Part shown: piece by piece, positions 1 through 6,605 of the stretch
Layout: every line of letters starts with the position of its first letter
Numbering within the stretch: the stretch's first letter is position 1
DNA from: an uncultured Eubacteriaceae bacterium
Lineage (GTDB): Bacteria > Bacillota > Clostridia > Lachnospirales > Lachnospiraceae
Reading direction: 5' to 3'
DNA: 15,492 bases
NCBI GenBank assembly: GCA_945938055.1
Contig: CAMEUH010000033.1
Span: 1 to 15,492, forward strand
Made by a program: the position numbers and the translations under genes
Notes under the pieces: generated by a model
What the model was told of the DNA's origin: nothing
Seen by the model: the letters and a program-made list of their open reading frames with translations, nothing else
Databases searched by the model: none

Positions 1-48
1 CTTGCCATGATTGATGAAGATACCGAATATAAAATGAGAGAGGAATGA
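1..48 (+). CDS. C-terminal tail of an unidentified protein (partial)
   Basis: Only the last 15 codons and the TGA stop (46-48) of an open frame entering from the left edge are present. The visible tail is short and acidic/charged, ending in K-M-R-E-E. Nothing in it identifies a family. That it is the end of a real gene is inferred from the open frame reaching the edge and the spacing to the purL promoter that follows; a chance open frame of this length cannot be excluded. Confidence 0.4.
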   Translation, partial: LAMIDEDTEYKMREE

Positions 49-97
49 AAAAAGGGCTCGACCATACCGAAAGGGATGCAGATTGTCAAAAAAAGAA

Positions 98-127
98 TTG
101 TAACTCTCCCATGTAATATGGTATTAT
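98..127 (+). promoter_or_regulatory. Putative purL promoter
   Basis: A -35-like TTGTAA (98-103) and a -10-like TATTAT (122-127) are separated by 18 bases. This places the transcription start near 134 and gives a leader of about 97 bases before purL. The match is fair, not consensus. Confidence 0.45.
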
Positions 128-145
128 ATTCATAAGTATGTAAAC

Positions 146-187
146 AAAAGTGCTCCATGCCGTAAAACTTGCGGTACGGGCACTTTT
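146..187 (+). terminator. Terminator-like hairpin in the purL leader
   Basis: The arms 146-162 and 172-187 pair over about 16 positions (outer stem AAAAGTGC/GCACTTTT, inner stem around GCCG/CGGT) with one bulged T at 154 and one A-C mismatch. The loop is 163-171. The 3' arm ends in four Ts, so it can act as an intrinsic terminator. It could end transcription of the upstream gene or, if the promoter at 98-127 is real, attenuate purL. A smaller 5-bp hairpin (CCTGC/GCAGG, 201-213) lies just before the ribosome binding site. Confidence 0.55.
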
Positions 188-230
188 AGCAATAAAACAA
201 CCTGCGGGGCAGGCATGACAGGAGGATAAC

Positions 231-3200
231 ATGAGCGTTAAAAGAGTATATGTTGAGAAAAAAGCACCATATGCTGTAAAGGCGAAGGAACTTAAGGAAG
301 AAATATCAGGTTATCTTGGTATTGATTCCGTGACGGATGTAAGAATCTTAATCCGTTATGACATTGAGAATTTATCAGACGAGACTTATACAAAGGCATT
401 GACCTGTGTATTTTCAGAGCCGCCTGTTGATAATGTATATGAGGAAAGTTTTCCAATGGAAGCATCCGATAAAGTGTTTTCCGTGGAGTATCTTCCGGGA
501 CAGTTTGATCAGAGAGCAGATTCGGCAGAACAGTGTGTGAAGTTCTTTAATGAAAATGAACTTCCAATTATTAAGTCTGCCACAACGTATGTAATTTCCG
601 GAAAGGTAACGGACGAGCAGCTTTCTAAGATTAAGAATCACTGTGTGAATCCGGTGGATTCCAGATTCGCAGATGACAATAAGCCGGAAACACTTATTAC
701 AAAGTTTGATGAGCCGGCAGATGTTATCATTTTTGATGGTTTTACGGAAATGGCAGAAGATAAGTTAAAGGAGCTTTATTCTTCGCTGAATCTTGCCATG
801 ACCTTTAAGGATTTTCTTCATATCCAGAATTATTTTAAGAATGAGGAAAAGAGAAATCCGTCCATGACAGAAATCAAGGTTCTGGATACATACTGGTCCG
901 ACCACTGCCGTCATACAACCTTTTCAACGGAGCTTACCAGTGTGAAGTTTGACGAGGGTTACTATCATGATACCATTGCCGGAACCTATGAAAAGTATTT
1001 AAAGGACAGGGAAGAGATTTTTAAGGGACGTAAGGACAAGTTTGTCTGCCTCATGGATCTTGCCCTCATGGCAATGAGAAAGCTAAAGAAGGAAGGGAAG
1101 CTTTCTGACCAGGAGGGGTCCGAGGAAATTAATGCCTGTTCCATCGTTGTCCCTGTTGAAGTGGACGGTCAGGTGGAAGAATGGCTTGTGAACTTTAAGA
1201 ATGAGACACATAATCATCCGACGGAAATCGAGCCGTTTGGTGGTGCTGCAACTTGTCTTGGCGGTGCCATCCGTGATCCGCTTTCCGGAAGAACCTATGT
1301 ATATCAGGCAATGCGTGTAACCGGTGCGGCAGACCCGACGGTTTCCGTAAATGATACCTTAAAAGGCAAGCTTCCACAGAAAAAGCTGGTTCGTGGTGCA
1401 GCCAGCGGTTACAGTTCTTATGGTAACCAGATTGGTCTTGCAACAGGCTATGTAAAGGAAGTATATCATCCGGATTATGTGGCAAAGAGAATGGAAATCG
1501 GTGCAGTCATGGGGGCAGCTCCAAGAAGAGCCGTTAAGAGAGAGACATCTGACCCGGGTGATATTATCATTTTACTGGGTGGACGTACCGGACGTGACGG
1601 CTGTGGTGGTGCAACCGGTTCTTCCAAGGTACACACGGAGGCTTCCATTGAAACCTGCGGTGCAGAGGTTCAAAAAGGTAATGCACCGACAGAACGTAAG
1701 ATTCAGAGACTTTTCAGAAGAGAAGAAGTCAGCAAGTTAATCAAGAAATGTAATGACTTTGGTGCAGGCGGTGTTTCTGTTGCAATCGGCGAGCTGGCAG
1801 CAGGTCTTACGGTATATCTGGACAAGGTGCCAAAGAAGTATGCGGGTCTGGACGGTACGGAGCTTGCAATCTCCGAATCACAGGAGCGTATGGCAGTTGT
1901 CGTTGACCCGAAGGATGTGGAAGAATTCTTAAAATATGCAGACGAAGAGAACCTGGAGGCAACAGAAGTTGCTGTTGTTACGGAATCTCCAAGACTGGTG
2001 CTTATCTGGAGAGACAAAGAAATTGTAAATATTTCAAGAGCATTCCTGGATACCAATGGTGCTCATCAGGAGACAACGGTAGAAGTAGACATGCCATCAA
2101 AGGATGCCGATTACTTTAAGCCAAAGGAAATCGCAGATGTAAAGGCAACATGGCTTAACATGTTATCGGATCTTAATGTATGTTCCCAGAAGGGCCTTGT
2201 GGAAATGTTTGACTCATCCATCGGTGCAGGCTCTGTTTACATGCCTTATGGTGGAAAGTATCAGCTGACCGAGACACAGAGCATGGTTGCAAAGCTTCCG
2301 GTTCTTACCGGTAAGTGTGATACCGTAACCATGATGAGTTATGGCTTTAATCCATATATTTCTTCCTGGAGCCCATATCACGGTGCAATCTATGCAGTAG
2401 TAGAATCGGTTGCAAGAATCGTGGCAGCAGGCGGTGATGCGAAGAAGATTCGTTTCACGTTCCAGGAGTACTTCAGAAGAATGACAGAAGACCCAAGAAG
2501 ATGGAGCCAGCCTTTTGCGGCATTACTTGGTGCGTATGAGGCACAGCTTGGATTTGGTCTTCCATCCATCGGCGGTAAAGACAGTATGTCAGGAACCTTT
2601 AATGATATTGATGTTCCGCCGACACTGGTTTCTTTTGCGGTGGATGTGGCAAAGGAAAAAGATATTATTACACCGGAATTAAAGACAGCAGGCAACAAGC
2701 TTGTGAAGTTTGATATTCAGATGGATGAATTTGAAGTTCCGGATTTTGAACAGGTAAAGAAGTTATATGATGACATTCATCAGTTAATCCAGAAGGGCGT
2801 GATTGTTTCCGCATATGCATTGGATTCCCACGGTATTGTACCGGCTGTTTCCAAGATGGCATTTGGTAACAAGATGGGCGTTAAGCTTTCTGCGGATGTG
2901 GATAAGAAAGAGCTTTTTGCTGTAGGATTTGGTAACATTGTTGCAGAAGTTCCGGCAGACAAGGTATCGGAAATTAAGACACCACACAAGGTAATCGGTG
3001 AGGTTACGGATGATGCGAAGTTTGTATATGGTGATGTTGTCATTACTTTGGATGAAGCATTAGATGCATGGAAGAAGCCGCTTGAAAAGGTATTCCCGAC
3101 AAAGGCTGTAAAGGGAACAGAAGAAGTTGCTTCTCCGTTATACAAGGCAGATTTCATTCATATTTGCAAGAATAAGGTTGCAAAGCCAACTGTATTTATT

Positions 3201-3980
3201 CCGGTATTCCCGGGTACGAACTGCGAATATGATTCTGCAAGGGCATTTGAAAGAGCCGGTGCCGACACCATTGTTAAGGTATTCCGTAACCTGGATGCCA
3301 ATGCAATCCGTGAATCGGTAGAGGAATTTGAAAAGGCAATTAATCAGACGCAGATTATCATGTTCCCAGGCGGATTCTCAGCCGGTGATGAACCGGATGG
3401 TTCAGCAAAGTTCTTTGCAACGGCATTCCGTAATGAGAAGATGAAGGAAGCGGTTCATAAGCTTCTTAACGAACGTGACGGTCTTGCACTTGGTATCTGT
3501 AACGGTTTCCAGGCACTGATTAAGCTTGGTCTTGTGCCAAACGGACAGATTACGGGACAGGATGAAAATGCTCCGACCCTTACCTTTAATACCATTAACC
3601 GCCACATTTCCAAGATGGCATACATTAAGGTGGTATCCAATAAGTCTCCATGGCTTTCCGGTGCAGACCTTGGCGGAGTATACACAAACCCTGCATCCCA
3701 TGGTGAAGGACGTTTCGTTGCACCGAAGGAGTGGCTGGATAAGCTGTTTGCAAATGGCCAGGTTGCCACACAGTACTGTGACATTAACGGCAATGTTTCC
3801 ATGGATGAAGAATGGAACATCAATGGCTCCTACATGGCAATCGAAGGTATTACCAGTCCGGACGGAAGATGTTTTGGTAAGATGGCACATTCCGAGCGTC
3901 GTGGTGACAGCGTGGCAGTTAATATTTATGGCGAACAGGATCTTAAGATTTTTGAGTCCGGTGTGAAGTACTTTAAGTAA
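231..3980 (+). CDS. purL: Phosphoribosylformylglycinamidine synthase, single-chain
   Basis: This enzyme makes FGAM from FGAR, ATP and glutamine, the fourth step of cytosolic de novo purine synthesis. At 1249 residues it is the fused large form, carrying the PurS-like, synthetase and glutaminase parts in one chain. An N-terminal PurS-like and linker region is followed by the D-H-C-R-H motif (224-228), E-T-H-N-H-P (325-330), a glycine-rich nucleotide-binding segment G-G-R-T-G-R-D-G (450-457) and, in the second AIRS-like half, G-G-K-D-S-M (781-786). The class I glutaminase domain begins near 986, with nucleophile C1090 in G-I-C-N-G-F and the His/Glu pair H1157/E1159 in S-H-G-E-G. All expected catalytic residues are present. 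The ATG start is fixed by AGGAGG five bases upstream. The gene is monocistronic, between the leader hairpin and its own terminator. It resembles the clostridial/streptococcal branch of large PurL proteins. Confidence 0.97.
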   Translation: MSVKRVYVEKKAPYAVKAKELKEEISGYLGIDSVTDVRILIRYDIENLSDETYTKALTCVFSEPPVDNVYEESFPMEASDKVFSVEYLPGQFDQRADSAEQCVKFFNENELPIIKSATTYVISGKVTDEQLSKIKNHCVNPVDSRFADDNKPETLITKFDEPADVIIFDGFTEMAEDKLKELYSSLNLAMTFKDFLHIQNYFKNEEKRNPSMTEIKVLDTYWSDHCRHTTFSTELTSVKFDEGYYHDTIAGTYEKYLKDREEIFKGRKDKFVCLMDLALMAMRKLKKEGKLSDQEGSEEINACSIVVPVEVDGQVEEWLVNFKNETHNHPTEIEPFGGAATCLGGAIRDPLSGRTYVYQAMRVTGAADPTVSVNDTLKGKLPQKKLVRGAASGYSSYGNQIGLATGYVKEVYHPDYVAKRMEIGAVMGAAPRRAVKRETSDPGDIIILLGGRTGRDGCGGATGSSKVHTEASIETCGAEVQKGNAPTERKIQRLFRREEVSKLIKKCNDFGAGGVSVAIGELAAGLTVYLDKVPKKYAGLDGTELAISESQERMAVVVDPKDVEEFLKYADEENLEATEVAVVTESPRLVLIWRDKEIVNISRAFLDTNGAHQETTVEVDMPSKDADYFKPKEIADVKATWLNMLSDLNVCSQKGLVEMFDSSIGAGSVYMPYGGKYQLTETQSMVAKLPVLTGKCDTVTMMSYGFNPYISSWSPYHGAIYAVVESVARIVAAGGDAKKIRFTFQEYFRRMTEDPRRWSQPFAALLGAYEAQLGFGLPSIGGKDSMSGTFNDIDVPPTLVSFAVDVAKEKDIITPELKTAGNKLVKFDIQMDEFEVPDFEQVKKLYDDIHQLIQKGVIVSAYALDSHGIVPAVSKMAFGNKMGVKLSADVDKKELFAVGFGNIVAEVPADKVSEIKTPHKVIGEVTDDAKFVYGDVVITLDEALDAWKKPLEKVFPTKAVKGTEEVASPLYKADFIHICKNKVAKPTVFIPVFPGTNCEYDSARAFERAGADTIVKVFRNLDANAIRESVEEFEKAINQTQIIMFPGGFSAGDEPDGSAKFFATAFRNEKMKEAVHKLLNERDGLALGICNGFQALIKLGLVPNGQITGQDENAPTLTFNTINRHISKMAYIKVVSNKSPWLSGADLGGVYTNPASHGEGRFVAPKEWLDKLFANGQVATQYCDINGNVSMDEEWNINGSYMAIEGITSPDGRCFGKMAHSERRGDSVAVNIYGEQDLKIFESGVKYFK

Positions 3981-4012
3981 TTCCTTTCCGGGAAAATTAG
4001 AGTTTGAATAAG

Positions 4013-4060
4013 AAGTGGTCTTGCGCAGAGGGATATTTCCGATGCGGGAGGCCATTTTTA
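4013..4060 (+). terminator. Intrinsic terminator after purL
   Basis: The arms TGGTCTTGCGCA (4016-4027) and TGCGGGAGGCCA (4043-4054) pair at 11 of 12 positions (two G-U) with one mismatch. The stem can extend outward by A-T pairs. TTTTTA follows at 4055-4060. It lies 33 bases after the purL stop and should end the purL transcript. Confidence 0.8.
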
Positions 4061-4082
4061 TTGTGAAACACTTCCATAAGGA

Positions 4083-4111
4083 TTGACATTTGTCAAAAAT
4101 AAGGTAATACT
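4083..4111 (+). promoter_or_regulatory. Promoter of the DUF218 gene
   Basis: A perfect TTGACA -35 (4083-4088) is followed after 17 bases by AATACT (4106-4111, four of six matches to the -10 consensus). It lies directly after the purL terminator and about 35 bases before the chosen start. The -35 includes the TTG that would otherwise be read as an upstream start codon. Confidence 0.6.
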
Positions 4112-4145
4112 GTTAATGGAAGAGTTCAAAAAGAGGAGTATTTGC

Positions 4146-4925
4146 ATGAAGGGCAAGAAAAAAATTGATTGGTGGAAATTTTTTGGAATATTATTGTTTT
4201 TGGCAGGAATAGGAAGTTTCCTGTATTTTATTGAGTTAATGCTGATATTGGGACCGACGACGCAGTTTAACTATTTCTGGCTGATTGTATCCATTTGCTT
4301 TGCCGGGCTTGGCATATTGTTTTGCTTTGCCAAGGGAGGGCTAAGCCGTCTGCCAAAGTGGCTTTTGTTTTTAATGGAAGGGATTGTGGCAGTTGGGTGT
4401 GCCATTTTTATTATTGTGGAGTCAATTATCATTCTCTGGGGAAGTCAGACTGCCGGAAAGGCAGATTATGTGATTGTGCTTGGTGCCAAGGTGAATGGAA
4501 CGAATCCATCCTTAAGTCTTAAGGCACGTCTTGACACAGCCGTGGAATATCTTCTGAAATATCCGGAGAGCAAGGTGATAGTAAGTGGCGGAAAAGGACC
4601 GGATGAGGGGATTTCCGAGGCAGAATGCATGTATCGCTATCTGATTGAGAAGGGAATTGCGCCCGAGCGGATTGTCATGGAGGATCAGTCTACCAGCACG
4701 AAGGAAAATCTGGAATTTTCCGGAGAATTCTTAGACAGGAAGAAGGATTCCGTGGTGTTAATCACCAATGATTTCCACGTGTTCCGTTCGGTAAGAATTG
4801 CCAGAAAACTGGGGTATACTACAGTTTCCGGGCAGGCGGCCCCGTCCCTTTGGTATCTGGTGCCAACCAATTATGCGAGAGAATTTCTGGCGGTAGTGAA
4901 GGATTTCCTGTTTGGGAATATATGA
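4146..4925 (+). CDS. DUF218 / YdcF-SanA-ElyC-like membrane protein
   Basis: This 259-residue protein has a lysine-rich N-terminus and three membrane segments (roughly 13-34, 41-61 and 71-96), then a globular DUF218 domain. The domain shows the family pattern: hydrophobic strand Y-V-I-V-L-G-A, the V-S-G-G-K-G turn, the E-A-x-x-M-x-x-Y-L helix, an acidic E-D-Q-S-x-S-T-x-E-N segment and I-T-N-D-F-H-V-F-R-S. Relatives include E. coli YdcF, SanA and ElyC, some linked to envelope integrity and cell-wall precursor metabolism; the reaction of this protein is unknown. ATG 4146 is chosen because AGAGGAG lies just upstream with good spacing. Starting at TTG 4083 would put the -35 box inside the gene. 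It appears monocistronic, with its own promoter, and no clear terminator was seen after it. Confidence 0.88.
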   Translation: MKGKKKIDWWKFFGILLFLAGIGSFLYFIELMLILGPTTQFNYFWLIVSICFAGLGILFCFAKGGLSRLPKWLLFLMEGIVAVGCAIFIIVESIIILWGSQTAGKADYVIVLGAKVNGTNPSLSLKARLDTAVEYLLKYPESKVIVSGGKGPDEGISEAECMYRYLIEKGIAPERIVMEDQSTSTKENLEFSGEFLDRKKDSVVLITNDFHVFRSVRIARKLGYTTVSGQAAPSLWYLVPTNYAREFLAVVKDFLFGNI

Positions 4926-4967
4926 TGGATAAAATTTACGCAAAGCAGGGTTGATTTATAAAATATT

Positions 4968-4976
4968 TGTGATAAT
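4968..4976 (+). promoter_or_regulatory. Possible extended -10 promoter for the Rpn gene
   Basis: TG-T-GATAAT forms an extended -10 element (GATAAT matches the consensus at five of six positions). A TTGATT lies upstream at 4951-4956 but at a short spacing of 14. The implied leader of about 85 bases contains only a small GTGA/TCAC hairpin (5012-5023). This is tentative. Confidence 0.35.
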
Positions 4977-5069
4977 ATAAAGATATCTCAATAGGAATCT
5001 AAGTTTCTGGTGAATTCTCACCCTTTATTCCAACATTGATGAAATATTTATATTAAGGAGCAAATGTTG

Positions 5070-5216
5070 ATGACAAAAAGAAACGGGTTACAGCAGGATG
5101 ATGGTGGCAGATTACGGAAATTATTTCCAATGATACCGGAAAGAGGGGAGGTGCGGATGAAAATACAAGCTGATAAAAGTTTATCAGGTTTGTTTGAAAG
5201 CTGGGATGCTCAGTAA
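5070..5216 (+). CDS. N-terminal fragment of the split Rpn gene
   Basis: These 48 codons before the TAA have a well-placed ribosome binding site (AAGGAG 5055-5060, nine bases before the ATG). The peptide is basic and polar, carries no catalytic motif, and corresponds to the head of full-length family members. Its stop lies 12 bases before the TTG that can restart translation, so it could act as a coupled leader. It is most probably a by-product of the nonsense mutation, not a gene in its own right. Confidence 0.45.
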   Translation: MTKRNGLQQDDGGRLRKLFPMIPERGEVRMKIQADKSLSGLFESWDAQ

Positions 5217-5228
5217 CAGGAAGACTTT

Positions 5229-6074
5229 TTGGACTTTTGCAGGGGAATGCGAGGCGTAAAAGTATTATATGATTCCTTTTTTAAGGAAATATTCAATCCG
5301 GAGTATGCACCGGAAAGGTTAAATGAGTTGCTTTCATTGCTGATTGGCGAAGAAGTAAAAATAGTTACGGTTCTTCCAAATGATTCTACGAGAATTGCAG
5401 ATGAAAGTTCACTTTTGATTACGGATATTGTTGTAGAGCTTAGGGATGGTAGTATTGCAAATGTAGAAGTACAAAAAATAGGATATATGTTCCCGGGTGA
5501 ACGAGGAGCATGCTATTCTGCAGATTTACTATTAAGGCAATATAAAAGACTTCGTGGAGAAAAAGGAAAAAAGTTTAGCTATAAAGATGTTAAAACGGTT
5601 TATACGATTATTTTCTTTGAGAGAAGTCCACAGGAGTTTCATGATTTTGGACAAAATTATATTCACAAATTTGAACAAAAATCGGATTCGGGACTTGAAC
5701 TGGAATTACTGCAAAAATACTGTTTTATTGCACTTGACATCTTTCGTAAAAATCTTCAAAATAAAGATATCAATAGTGAATTAGAGGCGTGGCTTGTTTT
5801 CTTAAGTGAGGATGAACCAGAAGAGATTGAAAAACTCATAAGACAATATCCAAAGTTTAAAACCATGTATGAAGATGTATATGAATTGTGTCAGAACATT
5901 GGGAGGGTGATGCAGATGTTTTCAAAAGAATTGCAGGAATTGGACCGTAATACGGTGCAGTATATGATAAACGTGATGCAGGATGAAATAGATGAGCAAA
6001 AATGTAGAATTGATGAATTGAACAGAGAAAATACAAGATTAAAGCAGCTTCTTGAACAGAAAAATATGAAGTGA
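5229..6074 (+). CDS. Rpn/PD-(D/E)XK nuclease family protein, body of the split gene
   Basis: This 281-residue frame holds the whole nuclease core. The helix Y-D-S-F-F-K-E-I precedes L-I-T-D-I-V-V-E-L, and the PD-(D/E)XK-like catalytic set appears as D66 followed by E80-x-Q82 in N-V-E-V-Q, the glutamine variant usual for Rpn proteins. A Y-S-A-D-L-L-L-R-Q-Y helix follows. The C-terminus from about residue 235 is a coiled coil with Ile/Leu heptads. Rpn proteins are DNA endonucleases linked to RecA-independent recombination and phage defence; 'transposase' is a database label only, as no terminal repeats flank this gene. TTG 5229 has AGGAAG five bases upstream, so reinitiation after the TAA is possible; ATG 5247 is an alternative start. 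It is followed at once by a strong terminator. Confidence 0.75.
   Translation: MDFCRGMRGVKVLYDSFFKEIFNPEYAPERLNELLSLLIGEEVKIVTVLPNDSTRIADESSLLITDIVVELRDGSIANVEVQKIGYMFPGERGACYSADLLLRQYKRLRGEKGKKFSYKDVKTVYTIIFFERSPQEFHDFGQNYIHKFEQKSDSGLELELLQKYCFIALDIFRKNLQNKDINSELEAWLVFLSEDEPEEIEKLIRQYPKFKTMYEDVYELCQNIGRVMQMFSKELQELDRNTVQYMINVMQDEIDEQKCRIDELNRENTRLKQLLEQKNMK
5916..6074 (+). CDS. Possible intragenic small protein from the Rpn C-terminus
   Basis: Inside the nuclease frame, GGAGG (5902-5906) lies nine bases before ATG 5916, with a second ATG at 5910. Initiation there would give a 52-residue, almost entirely coiled-coil protein ending at the same stop. In E. coli, rpn genes are known to produce a small C-terminal protein (RpnS) from an internal start that inhibits the full-length nuclease (RpnL). 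This site looks like the same arrangement, but expression here is inference. Confidence 0.35.
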   Translation: MFSKELQELDRNTVQYMINVMQDEIDEQKCRIDELNRENTRLKQLLEQKNMK

Positions 6075-6075
6075 C

Positions 6076-6116
6076 AAAAAAGATTGTCTCCTACGCATGC
6101 GGAGACAATCTTTTTT
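6076..6116. terminator. Perfect-stem terminator after the Rpn gene
   Basis: A 16-bp perfect inverted repeat (arms 6076-6091 and 6101-6116, core GATTGTCTCC/GGAGACAATC) has a 9-base loop and six Ts at the end of the 3' arm. Six As open the 5' arm, so it can work in both directions. It separates the Rpn gene from the BlaI promoter, whose -35 begins two bases later. Confidence 0.9.
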
Positions 6117-6117
6117 A

Positions 6118-6146
6118 TTGACAGACGGATAAGGCATTGTTATAAT
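6118..6146 (+). promoter_or_regulatory. Consensus promoter of the BlaI/M56 operon
   Basis: TTGACA (6118-6123), 17 bases, then TATAAT (6141-6146): both hexamers match the housekeeping sigma consensus exactly at optimal spacing. A promoter this strong next to an operator suggests that control is by repression. Confidence 0.85.
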
Positions 6147-6171
6147 TATTTTAGGCAAATGCCTAAAATAA
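6146..6171. promoter_or_regulatory. Operator dyad for the BlaI-type repressor
   Basis: A perfect inverted repeat with 12-base arms and a 2-base centre; the core reads TTTTAGGCA-AA-TGCCTAAAA. It starts at the last base of the -10 box and covers the expected transcription start, so a bound dimer would block RNA polymerase. The adjacent repressor is the obvious ligand (autoregulation). The half-site differs from the staphylococcal TACA/TGTA type, which suggests a divergent specificity. Confidence 0.75.
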
Positions 6172-6213
6172 AAAGAAAAGCAAACGAACAAGGGAAAGCA
6201 AGGGAGGCATACA

Positions 6214-6588
6214 ATGAAGAAATTACCGGACGGCGAACTGGAACTCATGATGATTATCTGGGATGCAGAAGGACCGGTATCGCGCGTGGAGATTGAAAGT
6301 CAGATGGATAGGAGCAAGGATGTGGTGCCAAGCACTATTTTATCTTATCTTTCAAGACTTGAGGACAAAGGTTTCGTTAAGCGGGAGAAAAGGGGAAAGA
6401 ATAATTATTACAGTCCTTTGGTTGAGAAGGAACCATATTTAAAGGAAACTGGAAGAAGTATGCTGAATCGTATGTTTGGAGGTTCACTTAAGAATTTTGC
6501 GACGGCTCTTTACGATGGTGGGGAATTAAGCAGGGAGGATATTGAGGAACTGCGTCAGTTTGTTGACAGTAAGATAAAGGATTGTTAG
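6214..6588 (+). CDS. BlaI/MecI/CopY-family transcriptional repressor
   Basis: This 124-residue protein has the usual length for BlaI/MecI. It opens with the family pattern L-P-D-G-E-L-E-L-M-M-I-I-W, followed by a winged-helix domain to about residue 75: recognition helix region V-P-S-T-I-L-S-Y-L-S-R-L, then the wing K-R-E-K-R-G-K-N-N-Y-Y-S-P. A C-terminal dimerisation helix ends in D-I-E-E-L-R-Q-F. Family members bind operator dyads as dimers and are inactivated by cleavage in the dimerisation domain when the partner membrane protease is triggered. An Asn-Phe pair (94-95) is present but sits about four residues before the position of the staphylococcal cleavage bond when the G-G-S and E-E-L motifs are aligned. 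GGGAGG six bases before the ATG supports the start. It is the first gene of a pair with the M56 protein 17 bases downstream. Confidence 0.93.
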   Translation: MKKLPDGELELMMIIWDAEGPVSRVEIESQMDRSKDVVPSTILSYLSRLEDKGFVKREKRGKNNYYSPLVEKEPYLKETGRSMLNRMFGGSLKNFATALYDGGELSREDIEELRQFVDSKIKDC

Positions 6589-6605
6589 AAGGGGTTTGTG
6601 AAGGG

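Larger units (their letters stand above)
5070..6074 (+). pseudogene. Rpn-family PD-(D/E)XK nuclease gene with an in-frame nonsense codon
   Basis: One continuous reading frame of 335 codons is interrupted by a single TAA at 5214-5216 (codon 49). The upstream part reads M-T-K-R-N-G-L-Q-Q and then F-P-M-I-P-E-R, and continues across the stop as S-W-D-A-Q-stop-Q-E-D-F-L-D-F-C. From what I know of Lachnospiraceae Rpn/'PD-(D/E)XK nuclease family transposase' proteins, this is the normal N-terminus followed without a gap by the nuclease domain. The start is ATG 5070, nine bases after AAGGAG; ATG 5064 in the same frame is too close to it. No frameshift or insertion is seen, so a point change (for example CAA or GAA to TAA) is the simplest explanation. 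Whether the gene is dead, recoded, or expressed in two pieces cannot be told from sequence. Confidence 0.7.

Noticed and set aside
110..187. Purine (guanine/adenine) riboswitch upstream of purL
   Set aside because: TAATATGG and CCGTAAA fragments recall the aptamer, but the conserved TCTACC joining segment and the P1 closing stem are absent, and the stem around CCGTAAA is better explained by the terminator-like hairpin.
3402..4055. 217-codon open frame on the minus strand over the end of purL
   Set aside because: It lies opposite the well-supported glutaminase domain of purL, runs through the purL terminator, and its translation shows no recognisable motif; it is a shadow of biased codon use.
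4083..4145. Upstream TTG start for the DUF218 protein
   Set aside because: The TTG is part of a perfect TTGACA -35 box, has no ribosome binding site, and ATG 4146 has a good one.
5229..6074. Insertion sequence or transposon carrying the 'PD-(D/E)XK transposase'
   Set aside because: No terminal inverted repeats or target duplications were seen around the gene; the only large inverted repeat (6076-6116) is a terminator with a T-run.
6582..6605. TTG start for the M56 protein overlapping the repressor stop
   Set aside because: The extra eight residues do not look like the family N-terminus, while ATG 6606 begins directly with the first membrane helix.
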